A stretch of 64,000 nt of DNA from Inquilinus limosus (GCF_002195995.1 NZ_NHON01000011.1:12823-76822), one strand, 5' to 3'. Counted from the stretch's first letter, positions 34,287 through 44,343 are shown. Notes: generated from the sequence alone by a model not told the origin. A program made the numbers and translations.

Positions 34287-35143
34287 CAATGCGCCCCTCC
34301 GACGGGCCGTTCGCTTTTCACCAGACGGTCGAGGATCACGGCCAGGATGACGATGCAGAGGCCGGCCTCGAAGCCCATGGGGACATTCACCGAGTTGAGG
34401 GCGCGCACCACCGGCTTGCCCAGGCCGTCGGCCCCGACCAGCGCGGCGATGACGACCATCGACAGCGACAGCATGATGCACTGGGTCAACCCGGCCATGA
34501 TCGTCGGCAGGGCGTGCGGCAGCTCGACCTTGAACAGCAGCTGCCGCTTGGTGGCGCCGAAGGCCTCGCCCGCCTCGAGCAGCGGGCTGGGCACGCCATG
34601 GATGCCGAGATAGGTCAGCCGGATCGGCGCGGCCACGGCGAAGACGACGGTCGAGATCAGGCCCGGTGCCACGCCGAGGCCGAACAGGATCAGCGTCGGG
34701 ATCAGGTAGACGAAGGTCGGCAGCGTCTGCATCAGGTCGAGGATCGGCCGGATCACGGCATAGACCAGCGGCCGGTGGGCGCAGAGGATGCCGATCGGGA
34801 TGCCGATCGCCAGAGACAGGATCGTGGCGCTGATCACCAGCGCCAGGGTCTGCATCGTCTCGGTCCAGTAGCCGAGATTGAGGATCAGCAGCAGGCCGAC
34901 CAGGACCAGCACGACCAGCTGCCAGCGCCGGTGCAGCCCATAGGCGAGGACGGCGATGATGGCGATGAAGACCAGCGGCGGCGGCCACAGGAAGACGTCG
35001 ATCAGCCATTCGATCGCGGTGCCGAGGCCGATCGAGATGGCGTCGAAGACGCTGGCGAAATTGTCGGTCAGGAAATCCGTCAGGTGCTTGATCCACAGCC
35101 CGAGCGGAATCTTCTGGGACAGCAGCGCGCTCAGTTCGTCCAT
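34286..35143 (-). CDS. choW: choline/glycine betaine ABC transporter permease
   Basis: A 285-aa inner-membrane protein. It has an N-terminal LGLWIKHLTDFLTDNFASVFDAI (ProW-type), then six or seven helices and the permease docking loop ALLEAGEAFGATKRQLLFKVELP. IRPILDLMQTLPTFVYLIP is characteristic of ProW/ChoW. It is translationally coupled to choV. A GC-rich hairpin lies between it and choX. Confidence 0.9.
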   Translation of the reverse strand: MDELSALLSQKIPLGLWIKHLTDFLTDNFASVFDAISIGLGTAIEWLIDVFLWPPPLVFIAIIAVLAYGLHRRWQLVVLVLVGLLLILNLGYWTETMQTLALVISATILSLAIGIPIGILCAHRPLVYAVIRPILDLMQTLPTFVYLIPTLILFGLGVAPGLISTVVFAVAAPIRLTYLGIHGVPSPLLEAGEAFGATKRQLLFKVELPHALPTIMAGLTQCIMLSLSMVVIAALVGADGLGKPVVRALNSVNVPMGFEAGLCIVILAVILDRLVKSERPVGGAH

Positions 35144-35177
35144 GCGGCGTCCTTCTTGTTCTGGCCGTTTGGACGAC

Positions 35178-35198
35178 GCGCCGCCGGTGCGGCGGCGC
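35178..35198 (-). promoter_or_regulatory. intercistronic hairpin between choX and choW
   Basis: A perfect 9-bp stem, GCGCCGCCG / CGGCGGCGC, with a 3-base loop in the 70-bp gap. No U-run follows. Its placement after the binding-protein gene mirrors the hairpin in the pot operon. Confidence 0.6.
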
Positions 35199-35213
35199 GC
35201 CCGTCGGGTGGGC

Positions 35214-36155
35214 TTAGAGGCCGAGCGACGCCTTGACCGCGGCGAGACCGTCCTTGCCGTCGAAGGTGGTCACCCCGGCCAGCCAGGGGGTCAGCGCGCC
35301 CGGATTGGCCTTGAGATATTCGGTCGCCGCCTTGCCGCTCTCCTCGCCGCCGGTGGTGATGGCCTCCATCACCGTGGCCTCCATGTCGAGGTTGAAGGTC
35401 AGGTTCTGCAGCAGCTTGCCGACATTCGGGCACTCGTCGGCATAGCCGGCCCTGACGTTGGTGTAAACCGTGGCGCCGCCGAAATTCGGCCCGAAATAGT
35501 CGTCGCCGCCGGTCAGGTACTGCATCGGGTATTGCTTGTTCATCGGATGCGGCGCCCAGCCGAGGAACACGATCCAGGTCTTCCGGCGGATGGCGCGGTC
35601 GACCTCGGACAGCATGCCCTGCTCGCTCGACTCCACCAGCTGCCAGCCCTTCAGGTCGAAGGCGCCCTTGTCGATCATGCTCTGGACCAGGCGGTTGCCG
35701 TCATTGCCCGGCTCGATGCCGTAGATCTTGTCGCCGAACTTGTCGGCATTCTTGGCCAGGTCGGCGAAGTCCTTGACCCCGGCCTGGTACACGTAGTCGG
35801 GCACGGCGAGGGTGTATTTCGCGCCTTCGAGGTTGGCGCGGAGGCTCACGACCGACTTGTCGTCGAAATAGGGCTTGGAGTCGCCGGCCATCGACGGCAT
35901 CCAGTTGCCGAGGAACACGTCGATGTTCTTGTTCTTCATCGAGACGTAGGTGACAGGAACCGACAGCAGCTCGGCCGAGGGCTCGTAGCCCAGCCCCTTG
36001 AGCACCGCCGACGTCAGCGCCGTGGTGGCGGTGATGTCGGTCCAGCCGACATCCGAGAAGCGGACCTTCTGGCAGCTCGCCGGATCGGCCGCCTGGGCCG
36101 TCCCGGCCGCCAGCGCCAGGCCCAGCACCAGCCCGCTCAAACGCCTCGACATCAT
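35214..36155 (-). CDS. choX: choline-binding periplasmic protein
   Basis: A 313-aa solute-binding protein. Signal peptide: MMSRRLSGLVLGLALAAGTAQA, with AD at the cleavage site. The mature part has KVRFSDVGWTDITATTALTS, VTYVSMKNKNIDVFLGNWMPSM and FLGWAPHPMNKQYPMQYLTGGDDYFGPNFGGATVYTNVR. These aromatic-rich segments match the ChoX aromatic box. The start at 36155 follows an AGGAG; an in-frame ATG at 36191 is rejected for lack of a site. It is the first gene of choXWV, divergent from betA. It delivers choline for oxidation by BetA/BetB. Confidence 0.9.
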   Translation of the reverse strand: MMSRRLSGLVLGLALAAGTAQAADPASCQKVRFSDVGWTDITATTALTSAVLKGLGYEPSAELLSVPVTYVSMKNKNIDVFLGNWMPSMAGDSKPYFDDKSVVSLRANLEGAKYTLAVPDYVYQAGVKDFADLAKNADKFGDKIYGIEPGNDGNRLVQSMIDKGAFDLKGWQLVESSEQGMLSEVDRAIRRKTWIVFLGWAPHPMNKQYPMQYLTGGDDYFGPNFGGATVYTNVRAGYADECPNVGKLLQNLTFNLDMEATVMEAITTGGEESGKAATEYLKANPGALTPWLAGVTTFDGKDGLAAVKASLGL

Positions 36156-36208
36156 GATGCGACTCTCCTGTTTTGCCCGCCTGTCCAACAATTTTCTTTC
36201 GTTTCGGA

Positions 36209-36241
36209 GGCGCCTTGCCGCTGGTCCAGCGGCAAGGCGCC
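36209..36241. promoter_or_regulatory. 33-bp near-perfect palindrome between choX and betA
   Basis: GGCGCCTTGCCGCTGG and its exact reverse complement CCAGCGGCAAGGCGCC flank a single central T. It lies in the 146-bp divergent gap, 54 bp from choX and 61 bp from betA. No U-run follows in either direction, which argues against a terminator and for an operator or a structured leader controlling both units. BetI-type repressors act at this location in other bacteria, but no betI is in the window. Confidence 0.6.
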
Positions 36242-36301
36242 CGGACTCATCGCCCGGCCCGCCCCCGCTAGCATGCGCCGCAGCCCGGAGGAGCGGAAGG
36301 T

Positions 36302-37954
36302 ATGACGGCAGAATTCGACTATGTGATCGTCGGCGCCGGCTCGGCCGGCTGCGTCCTGGCCAACCGGCTGTCGGCCGAGCCCGGCACCCGGGTGCTGGTG
36401 CTGGAGGCCGGGCCGGAGGACCGGACCTGGAAGATCCACATGCCGGCGGCGCTGACCTACAATCTCGGCGACGACACGTACAACTGGTACTACGAGACCG
36501 AGCCGCAGGCGGCGATGGACAACCGCCGCATGTACTGGCCGCGCGGCCGGGTGCTGGGCGGCTCCTCCTCGCTCAACGCCATGGTCTATGTCCGCGGCCA
36601 TGCCTATGACTACGACCGCTGGGCCGCGGAAGGCGCCGCCGGCTGGTCCTATGCCGAGGTGCTGCCCTATTTCCGCCGGGCCGAGACCCGGGCCAAGGGC
36701 GGCGACGACTACCGCGGTTCCGACGGGCCGCTGAAGGTGTCGACCGGCAGCCAGCCGAACCCGCTGTTCGACGCCTTCGTCCAGGCCGGGCAGCAGGCCG
36801 GATACCCGTTCACCGCGGACATGAACGGCTTCCAGCAGGAAGGCTTCGGCAAGATGGACATGACGATCCATCAGGGCGAGCGCTGGTCCGCCGCCAAGGC
36901 CTATCTGAAGCCGGTCCGGTCGCGGCCCAACCTGACGGTCGAGACCGGGGCGCTGAGCACCCGGATCCTGTTCGAGGGCACCCGCGCCGTCGGCGTCGAA
37001 TACGCCCAGGCGGGCCAGGTGCGCGTTGCCCGGGCGGCGCGCGAGGTGATCCTGTGCGGCGGCGCCATCAACTCGCCGCAGCTCCTGATGCTGTCGGGCG
37101 TCGGCCCGGCCGACCATCTGCGCCGCCACGGCATCGCCGTGACGCACGACCTGCCGGGCGTCGGCCGCAACCTCCAGGACCATCTGGAGCTGTACATCCA
37201 GTACGAGTGCAAGCAGCCGATCACCCTCTACAGCGTCGAGAATCCGCTGTTCAAGGCGAAGGTCGGGGTGGAATGGTTCATGTTCCGCAGCGGCCTGTGC
37301 ACCTCCGCCCATCTCGAGGCCGGCGGCTTCATCCGCTCTCGCGCCGGCATCCGGCACCCGGACATCCAGTACCATTTCCTGCCGTCGGTGGTGAACGACC
37401 ACGGCCGCAAGCCGGGCGACCGCCATGCCTTCCAGGCCCATGCCGGGACCATGCGCGCCACCTCGCGCGGCTGGGTCGAGCTGCGCTCGGCCGACCCGCG
37501 GGCCAAGCCGATCCTGCAGCCGAACTACCTGACCACCGAGGACGACCGCGCGGACATGCGGGCCTGCGTCAGGCTGACCCGCGAGATCTTCGCCCAGGCC
37601 GGCTTCGACCCCTATCGCGGCGCCGAGATGGCGCCCGGCGTCGCGGTGCGCACCGATGACGAGATCGACGCCTTCATCCGGGCCAAGGCCGACAGCGCCT
37701 ACCACCCCTCCTGCACCTGCAAGATGGGCGTCGACGAGATGGCGGTGGTCGACCCCGAGACCCGGGTGCGCGGGCTGGAGGGTCTGCGGGTGGTCGACGC
37801 CTCGGTCATGCCGTCGATCGTCAGCGGCAACCTGAACGCGCCGACCATCATGATCGGCGAGAAGGCGGCCGACATCATCCTGGGCCGCACGCCCTTGCCG
37901 CCGTCCAACGCCCCGGTCTACGAAGCGCCGGACTGGCGCACGGCGCAGCGCTGA
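36302..37954 (+). CDS. betA: choline dehydrogenase
   Basis: A 550-aa GMC-family flavoenzyme. The FAD motif is YVIVGAGSAGCVLANRL (residues 6-22). GMC signature 1 is GRVLGGSSSLNAMVYVRGH and signature 2 is GAINSPQLLMLSGVGP. The active-site region is DSAYHPSCTCKMG with the C-terminal HPxN-like SGNLNAPTIMIGEKAADIILG. The length matches BetA. It oxidises choline to betaine aldehyde at the inner membrane. The ATG follows GGAGGAG. One base after its stop begins the stop of a convergent AT-rich gene, so the usual betA-betB adjacency is interrupted. Confidence 0.94.
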   Translation: MTAEFDYVIVGAGSAGCVLANRLSAEPGTRVLVLEAGPEDRTWKIHMPAALTYNLGDDTYNWYYETEPQAAMDNRRMYWPRGRVLGGSSSLNAMVYVRGHAYDYDRWAAEGAAGWSYAEVLPYFRRAETRAKGGDDYRGSDGPLKVSTGSQPNPLFDAFVQAGQQAGYPFTADMNGFQQEGFGKMDMTIHQGERWSAAKAYLKPVRSRPNLTVETGALSTRILFEGTRAVGVEYAQAGQVRVARAAREVILCGGAINSPQLLMLSGVGPADHLRRHGIAVTHDLPGVGRNLQDHLELYIQYECKQPITLYSVENPLFKAKVGVEWFMFRSGLCTSAHLEAGGFIRSRAGIRHPDIQYHFLPSVVNDHGRKPGDRHAFQAHAGTMRATSRGWVELRSADPRAKPILQPNYLTTEDDRADMRACVRLTREIFAQAGFDPYRGAEMAPGVAVRTDDEIDAFIRAKADSAYHPSCTCKMGVDEMAVVDPETRVRGLEGLRVVDASVMPSIVSGNLNAPTIMIGEKAADIILGRTPLPPSNAPVYEAPDWRTAQR

Positions 37955-37955
37955 G

Positions 37956-38318
37956 CTAAAGGCCTTCGCTATCCAACTCAGAAAGAATAGATCTTATTGC
38001 ATCATCAGAGCCCAACGCTGACCGACGAGCAATCTCGTATAGCCCAAACATCTTTTGAAAATATAGCTCATAGGCATGAGGTGACTGACTTATATCGACA
38101 TCAGTAAAAGAATCGATAACATCTCCTTCATCATTATATATTTTAATTACAACATCCAACCCATCTTTGCTAGACGTAGTTGATATTTGAACTACATATC
38201 TTGAGAAAGATGCTTGAAAAGCCCCTTCCTCAAATCCCTTTTTCCAAGCAATATCGCCGCCGACGGCTCTTTCATACAACTTATCCACCATCTTAACCTG
38301 ATCAGGAGTGACCATCAC
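37956..38318 (-). CDS. hypothetical soluble protein, second gene of AT-rich pair
   Basis: A 120-aa protein with no recognised domain. It starts MMVTPDQVKMVDKLYERAVGG, then a beta-rich centre (SRYVVQISTTSSKDGLDVVIKIYNDEGDVIDSFTDVDIS) and a helical end (YELYFQKMFGLYEIARRSALGSDDAIRSILSELDS). There is no signal peptide or membrane helix. It overlaps the upstream gene by 4 bp (ATGA at 38315-38318), so the pair is co-translated. Codon and base use are unlike the flanking bet genes. It could act as partner or immunity factor of the membrane protein; this is speculation. Confidence 0.7.
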   Translation of the reverse strand: MMVTPDQVKMVDKLYERAVGGDIAWKKGFEEGAFQASFSRYVVQISTTSSKDGLDVVIKIYNDEGDVIDSFTDVDISQSPHAYELYFQKMFGLYEIARRSALGSDDAIRSILSELDSEGL

Positions 38319-38851
38319 ACGTTCTCCATCTGAAGTCGCCGGGTCTCAGAAAATATCTGAATTAGAGCGTCTATTTCATTTAGAATTTTTTTGTTAACTT
38401 TTGTCAAATTAACATTGTTTCCGGTCAATTTTGCCATTGTCAAAGAATTCGAAAAATCGGACAATATCACAATGGTATTCTTTATAGTCGATTTCCCATT
38501 TTCGTCGATATTTCCATTCTCTCGACTAATCATAATAAGTCTTTTTCTTACATCAAATATTCTATCTATTATCTCCGTATCTCCATCATGAATTTTCTTC
38601 GCTATTTCCTCCAGACTCACGATGGCTGTTGACATATCAACAATATCATTGTGGAGATTTATGGACTTTGTGGCCTTATTCGCCGCCTTTTTGGCATCAA
38701 TGGCGGCATCTCGTGCTTTTCGCGAGCTCTTTATTGTAAAAAAGAAGCCAACTCCAGTAACAACTAGTCCAATCAGACCCGAGGCGTCGCCAATGTGATT
38801 CTTTGTTGACCAATCAAGCAACTGATCTATCAAATTTAGCAAAGTATCCAT
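38315..38851 (-). CDS. hypothetical single-pass membrane protein, first gene of AT-rich pair
   Basis: A 178-aa protein. Residues 1-22 are a short amphipathic lead. One membrane helix follows (ASGLIGLVVTGVGFFFTIKSS, ~23-43), then a strongly charged alanine/lysine segment (SRKARDAAIDAKKAANKATKS) likely to be coiled coil, then a helical cytosolic domain with VSLEEIAKKIHDGDTEIIDRIFDVRKRLI. The layout resembles a broad group of small, poorly described membrane proteins often found in genomic islands; I know no function for them. It precedes the 120-aa gene with a 4-bp overlap. GC content is far below that of the neighbours. Confidence 0.7.
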   Translation of the reverse strand: MDTLLNLIDQLLDWSTKNHIGDASGLIGLVVTGVGFFFTIKSSRKARDAAIDAKKAANKATKSINLHNDIVDMSTAIVSLEEIAKKIHDGDTEIIDRIFDVRKRLIMISRENGNIDENGKSTIKNTIVILSDFSNSLTMAKLTGNNVNLTKVNKKILNEIDALIQIFSETRRLQMENV

Positions 38852-38990
38852 ATCCGATTTTTCCCAACCGATTAGATATGCGTTGTATCTTGGAAAAAGC
38901 CGAATGGCGTCGCATTTGAGGTAGCCGAAAATACGTTAAGTGATATTCCAACTCTGGATCAGATCGGAAACTCCATCGCACGAGATAGCT

Positions 38991-40442
<1,452 letters not shown>

Positions 40443-40461
40443 GGACGCGGGCTCCCCAACA

Positions 40462-40552
40462 CCGTCATTGCGAGCGCAGCGAAGCAATCCAGGGGCCAGC
40501 GTGAACCGGCCCCTGGATTGCTTCGTCGGCTTCGCCTCCTCGCAATGACGGC
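40462..40552. repeat. palindromic dispersed repeat, family A, copy 2
   Basis: A 91-bp unit, CCGTCATTGCGAGCGCAGCG ... CCTCGCAATGACGG, with an internal pair CCAGGGGCC / GGCCCCTGG. It is nearly identical to the copy at 61081 and lies between betB and rodA. Confidence 0.88.
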
Positions 40553-40689
40553 GGGGTGGGCATCATGAAAAGGTCTCGCCTGGCGGAGAGGCAACGCGTG
40601 ATTCCATCGCCCGTCTCCATTCTTGCCCGGCCGAACCTGCCGGCGCATAGTCCGGCCGCCGTCACGGCGACGGCGGATTGTCCCGGTTC

Positions 40690-41841
40690 ATGAGCAGCTT
40701 CCGGATTCGCGACGACGCCCCGCACTACACCCTGCTGACCAAGCTGCAGCTGATGAGCTGGGGGCTGGTCATCCTGGTCTGCGCCATCGCCGCGGTCGGG
40801 GTGATGCTGCTCTACTCCGCCGGCGGCGGGTCGTGGGAGCCCTGGGCCAGCCGGCAGCTCAGCCGCTTCGGCAGCGGCTTCGTCGTCATGCTGGTCTTCG
40901 CGATGATCGACATCCGGATCTGGATGAAGATCGCCTATCCGGTCTACGCCATCGTCTTCGCCCTGCTGATCGTGGTCCAGGCGATGGGCCATGTCGGCAT
41001 GGGCGCCGAGCGCTGGATCAATCTCGGCCCGCTGGTGATCCAGCCGTCCGAGCTGATGAAGATCGCGCTGGTCCTCGCCCTCGCCCGCTATTTCCACGGC
41101 TTCTCGCTGGTCGAGGTGCGCAATCCGCTGGTGCTGATCGTGCCGCTGCTGCTGATCCTGGCCCCGGTCGGGATGGTGCTGATGCAGCCCAATCTCGGCA
41201 CCGCCCTGCTGCTGATCATGACCGGCGGCGCGGTGCTGTTCTCCACCGGTGTCCGCCTCTGGAAGTTCGCGGTGGCGATCGCGCTGGGCCTGTCGGCGAT
41301 CCCGATCGGCTGGGAGTTCCTGCATGACTACCAGAAGAACCGGGTCTACACTTTCCTGGAGCCGGAGCGCGACCCGCTGGGCGCCGGCTACAACATCATG
41401 CAGTCGAAGATCGCGCTCGGCTCCGGCGCCCTGTTCGGCAAGGGCTTCACCGCCGGCACGCAGAGCCAGCTGATGTTCCTGCCCGAGAAGCACACCGACT
41501 TCATCTTCGTGGTGCTGGCCGAGGAGTTCGGCATGGTCGGCGCGCTGATCCTGCTGTTCCTCTACACCATGCTGTTCGTCTACGGGCTGATGATCGCGCT
41601 CTCCGCCCGCAGCCATTTCGGCCGCCTGGTCGGCGTCGGCCTGACCACGACCTTCTTCCTCTACGTCTTCGTCAATGTGGCGATGGTCACCGGGCTGATC
41701 CCGGTGGTGGGCATCCCCCTGCCCCTGGTGTCCTATGGCGGCACCGCCATGCTGACCCTGCTGATGGGCTGCGGCATCCTGCTCAGCGTCTGGATCCACC
41801 GCGAGGTCCGGATCCCCCGCAGCGGCATCACGGATTACTGA
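40690..41841 (+). CDS. rodA: rod-shape-determining glycosyltransferase RodA
   Basis: A 383-aa SEDS-family membrane protein with about ten helices that polymerises lipid II in the elongation machinery. Motifs are RFGSGFVVMLVFAMIDIR, AERWINLGPLVIQPSELMKIALVLALARYF, MVLMQPNLGTALLLI, FLEPERDPLGAGYNIMQSKIALGSG, FLPEKHTDFIFVVLAEEFG and GIPLPLVSYGGTAML. The ATG at 40690 is used; an upstream in-frame TTG (40678) is less likely. In most proteobacteria rodA follows mrdA (PBP2) and mreBCD; here betB and a repeat precede it, so it is detached from its usual partners. Confidence 0.93.
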   Translation: MSSFRIRDDAPHYTLLTKLQLMSWGLVILVCAIAAVGVMLLYSAGGGSWEPWASRQLSRFGSGFVVMLVFAMIDIRIWMKIAYPVYAIVFALLIVVQAMGHVGMGAERWINLGPLVIQPSELMKIALVLALARYFHGFSLVEVRNPLVLIVPLLLILAPVGMVLMQPNLGTALLLIMTGGAVLFSTGVRLWKFAVAIALGLSAIPIGWEFLHDYQKNRVYTFLEPERDPLGAGYNIMQSKIALGSGALFGKGFTAGTQSQLMFLPEKHTDFIFVVLAEEFGMVGALILLFLYTMLFVYGLMIALSARSHFGRLVGVGLTTTFFLYVFVNVAMVTGLIPVVGIPLPLVSYGGTAMLTLLMGCGILLSVWIHREVRIPRSGITDY

Positions 41842-41936
41842 GGCCCCGAGGCCGCACGGTTCGACCGGGACCGAAGCGTTCACCGGGAGCCCCGTCCGAC
41901 CCGCGGCTGTTTCCCTTGGAGAAGGGAGCAGCCGAC

Positions 41937-43358
41937 ATGCCATCCGCCGACACCATCGACACGCCCCGCTCGCGGACGCGGCCCGGCCTCGTCCTGTTCG
42001 CCATGTGCCTCGGCGTGCTGGTGGCGCAGATCGACACCTCGGTGGTCAATCTCGGCGCCCATGCCATCGGCGATGCGCTGGGCCTGGGCGTCAGCGCGCT
42101 GCAATGGGTGCTGGACGTCTACAACCTGGTCTACGCCACCCTGCTGCTGACCGGCGGGCTGCTGGGCGACCTGTTCGGCCGGCGGCGCGTCTTCGCCGGC
42201 GGCATGGCGCTGTTCGCCCTCGGCTCCCTGGCCTGCGGCGTGGCGCCGGACGGCACGGTGCTGATCGCGGCCCGGGCGATCACCGGGCTGGGCGCCGCGC
42301 TGCTGCTGCCGGCCTCGCTGTCGATCCTGGCCGCGACCTATCCCGACGCGCGGGAGCGCGCTCACGCCATCGGCGTCTGGGCCAGCTGCAACGGCCTGGC
42401 CTTCGCCATCGGGCCGACCCTCGGCGGTGTCCTGGTCACAACCGCAGGCTGGCGCAGCCTGTTCTTCGTGGTGGTGCCGGTGGCCGCCCTCGCCTTCCTG
42501 CTGGCCGTCCGGTCTGTCCCCGAGACCGCCGATCCGGAGGGGCGGCGCCTGGACCTGCCCGGCCAGGGGCTGGCGATGCTGGCGCTGGGCGCCCTGACCC
42601 TCGCGGCCATCGAGGGCAACCGCTGGGGCTGGGGCTCCGCGGCGACGCTGGCCGGCCTTGGTGTCGGCCTCGTGGCGATTATCCTGTTCCTCGCGGTCGA
42701 GGCCCGCACCGAGGGCGCGCTGGTGCCGCTGGAGCTGTTCCGCAGCCCGGCGCTGTCCGGCTCGCTGATCGTGGCGCTGGCGATGACCTTCGGCATGTAT
42801 GCCATGCTGTTCCTGATCCCGGTCTATCTGCAGGCCGTACGCGGCGCCACGCCGATCCAGGCGGGGCTGGAGCTGCTGCCGATGTCGGTGGTGTTCTTCC
42901 TGGTCTCGCAGGGTTCCGGCCGGCTGGCGGCCCGGCTGGGGCCGCGGGTGCTGATGACCACCGGCATGGCGCTGATCGGCGCCGGTCTGCTGCTGCTGGC
43001 CTGGATCAGCGCCGGCACCGGCCTGCTGTATATCGAGGCGGCGCTGCTGGTCACCGGCATCGGGCTCGGCCTCAACACCGGACCGGTGATGGCGGTGACG
43101 GTGTCGAGCGTGCCGCAGAAGCGGTCGGGCACGGCGGCCGGGCTGGTGAACACCGCCCGGATGGTCGGCGCCACGCTGGGCGTCGCGATCCTCGGCGCCG
43201 TCTTCGCCGCTCATGGCGGCGACGTCAACGCATCACCGGACCGTCTGATCGACGGCCTCGGGCCGGCGCTCCTGGTCGGGGGCTTGGGGGAATGTGTCGG
43301 CGCGGTCGCGGCGCGGGTCCTGATCCGCCGCGATGCCCTGGAACGGAAGGCCGACTGA
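41937..43358 (+). CDS. MFS drug exporter, DHA2 (14-helix) family
   Basis: A 473-aa inner-membrane transporter. The early helix is LVLFAMCLGVLVAQIDTSVVNLG, followed by LQWVLDVYNLVYATLLLTGGLLGDLFGRRRVFAGG (the A-motif between helices 2 and 3) and ARAITGLGAALLLPASLSILAATYPDARERAHAIGVWASCNGLAFAIGPTLGGVLV. The C-terminal half has RMVGATLGVAILGAVFAAHGG. This layout is typical of EmrB/QacA-like exporters. The start at 41937 (MPSADTIDTP) follows GGAGAAGGGAG; an extended reading from 41916 is less likely. It has no adjacent adaptor gene. The substrate is unknown. Confidence 0.9.
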   Translation: MPSADTIDTPRSRTRPGLVLFAMCLGVLVAQIDTSVVNLGAHAIGDALGLGVSALQWVLDVYNLVYATLLLTGGLLGDLFGRRRVFAGGMALFALGSLACGVAPDGTVLIAARAITGLGAALLLPASLSILAATYPDARERAHAIGVWASCNGLAFAIGPTLGGVLVTTAGWRSLFFVVVPVAALAFLLAVRSVPETADPEGRRLDLPGQGLAMLALGALTLAAIEGNRWGWGSAATLAGLGVGLVAIILFLAVEARTEGALVPLELFRSPALSGSLIVALAMTFGMYAMLFLIPVYLQAVRGATPIQAGLELLPMSVVFFLVSQGSGRLAARLGPRVLMTTGMALIGAGLLLLAWISAGTGLLYIEAALLVTGIGLGLNTGPVMAVTVSSVPQKRSGTAAGLVNTARMVGATLGVAILGAVFAAHGGDVNASPDRLIDGLGPALLVGGLGECVGAVAARVLIRRDALERKAD

Positions 43359-43361
43359 GCC

Positions 43362-43895
43362 TCAGGCGTCGCCGCGCAAGGCGGCCTGCAGGCGCTTCAG
43401 CTCGGCCAGCAGCACGGTCAGCTCGTCGCGCAGCTCGGCCGAGATGCCCTGGGCGCGGCCATCGCGCGCGGCACCGGCCAGGAGCGAGAGCTGGACCTCC
43501 TCCCGCGCCTTGGCGGCCGGCTTGGCCCGGGTGACCGGGACCGGACGGGCCGGGCCGGACGGGGCCGCCGCCTCGTCGGATGCCGCGGCTGCCGCCGGCG
43601 CCTCGGTCTCGGCCGACTTGCCTTCCTTCAGCAGGCGCTGCACGCCCCTGATCGTATAGCCCTCCTCATAAAGGAGGCGCTGGATCCGGCGCAGCAGCTG
43701 GACGTCCTCGGGGCGATAGTACCGGCGCCCGCCGCCGCGCTTCAGCGGGCGGACCTGGGAGAACTTGGTCTCCCAGAACCGCAGCACATGCTGCGGCACG
43801 GCGAGATCGTCGGAGACCTCGCTGATCGTGCGATAGGCCGTCGCCGACTTGCGCAGCGGCGCGGGCTTCGCCTCCGATCCTCCGATTCCGGCCAT
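43362..43895 (-). CDS. MerR family regulator downstream of ihfA
   Basis: A 177-aa protein with an N-terminal MerR helix-turn-helix: [72 protein letters not shown] (about residues 21-92). The C-terminal half is Ala/Pro-rich and then helical ([24 protein letters not shown]), without metal-binding cysteines. This gene after ihfA is a conserved alphaproteobacterial arrangement. It lies 3 bp from the ihfA stop; the ligand is unknown. Confidence 0.88.
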   Translation of the reverse strand: MAGIGGSEAKPAPLRKSATAYRTISEVSDDLAVPQHVLRFWETKFSQVRPLKRGGGRRYYRPEDVQLLRRIQRLLYEEGYTIRGVQRLLKEGKSAETEAPAAAAASDEAAAPSGPARPVPVTRAKPAAKAREEVQLSLLAGAARDGRAQGISAELRDELTVLLAELKRLQAALRGDA

Positions 43896-43898
43896 GGC

Positions 43899-44213
43899 TT
43901 ACTCGTCGTCGTCCGGGAGCGGGTCAGTGCCGTTGATGCGCCCCTTCAGCACATGCGAAGCGCGGAACACCAGCACGCGGCGCGGCAGGATCGGCACCTC
44001 CTGCCCCGTCTTCGGGTTGCGGCCGATTCGCTGGCCCTTCTGGCGCACGCCGAAGGTGCCGAAAGACGAGATCTTCACCGTCTCGCCACGTTCGAGCGCT
44101 TCGGAGATTTCTTCAAGCACCGTCTCAACAAGATCGGCGGACTCATTACGAGACAAGCCGATTTCCTGATAGAGCGATTCGCTGAGCTGAGCTCGTGTCA
44201 CTGTTTCCGCCAT
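43899..44213 (-). CDS. ihfA: integration host factor alpha subunit
   Basis: A 104-aa DNA-bending protein of the HU/IHF fold. It begins [30 protein letters not shown], and the arm contains [41 protein letters not shown], with the conserved GRNPKTG...I.P of IHF-alpha. The start at 44213 follows GGGGGAGG. It is transcribed downstream of fabH with 130 bp between, and upstream of the merR gene. Confidence 0.95.
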   Translation of the reverse strand: MAETVTRAQLSESLYQEIGLSRNESADLVETVLEEISEALERGETVKISSFGTFGVRQKGQRIGRNPKTGQEVPILPRRVLVFRASHVLKGRINGTDPLPDDDE

Positions 44214-44343
44214 GCCGCCTCCCCCTGACGGACAATTGCGAAGAAGACCGTCACAGGACGGTACCCTCCACAAAATAATCCGTCAATTCCAAAGCGTTGG
44301 CCGAATTTCCTCACGAGTCTCGCTGGCGAGGTCCGCTAACTGC

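Larger units (their letters stand above)
37956..38990. other. AT-rich island with two genes, inserted between betA and betB
   Basis: Over about 1 kb the base composition falls from about two-thirds GC to roughly 27-45% GC in the 60-base lines I counted. The left edge coincides with the betA stop codon and the right edge with the betB start region. It contains two overlapping minus-strand genes. No transposase, integrase or clear terminal repeats are visible. Acquisition by horizontal transfer is the natural inference. Confidence 0.8.

Noticed and set aside
37956-38851. Calling the AT-rich pair a toxin-antitoxin or defence system
   Set aside because: No nuclease, kinase, pore or DNA-binding motif is visible in either protein; it is reported only as unknown.
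37970-38956. Imperfect direct repeat (TATCCAACTCAG / TATTCCAACTCTG) near both ends of the AT-rich island
   Set aside because: Only 7 bases are continuous and identical; chance is a sufficient explanation, and the left copy lies inside a coding region.
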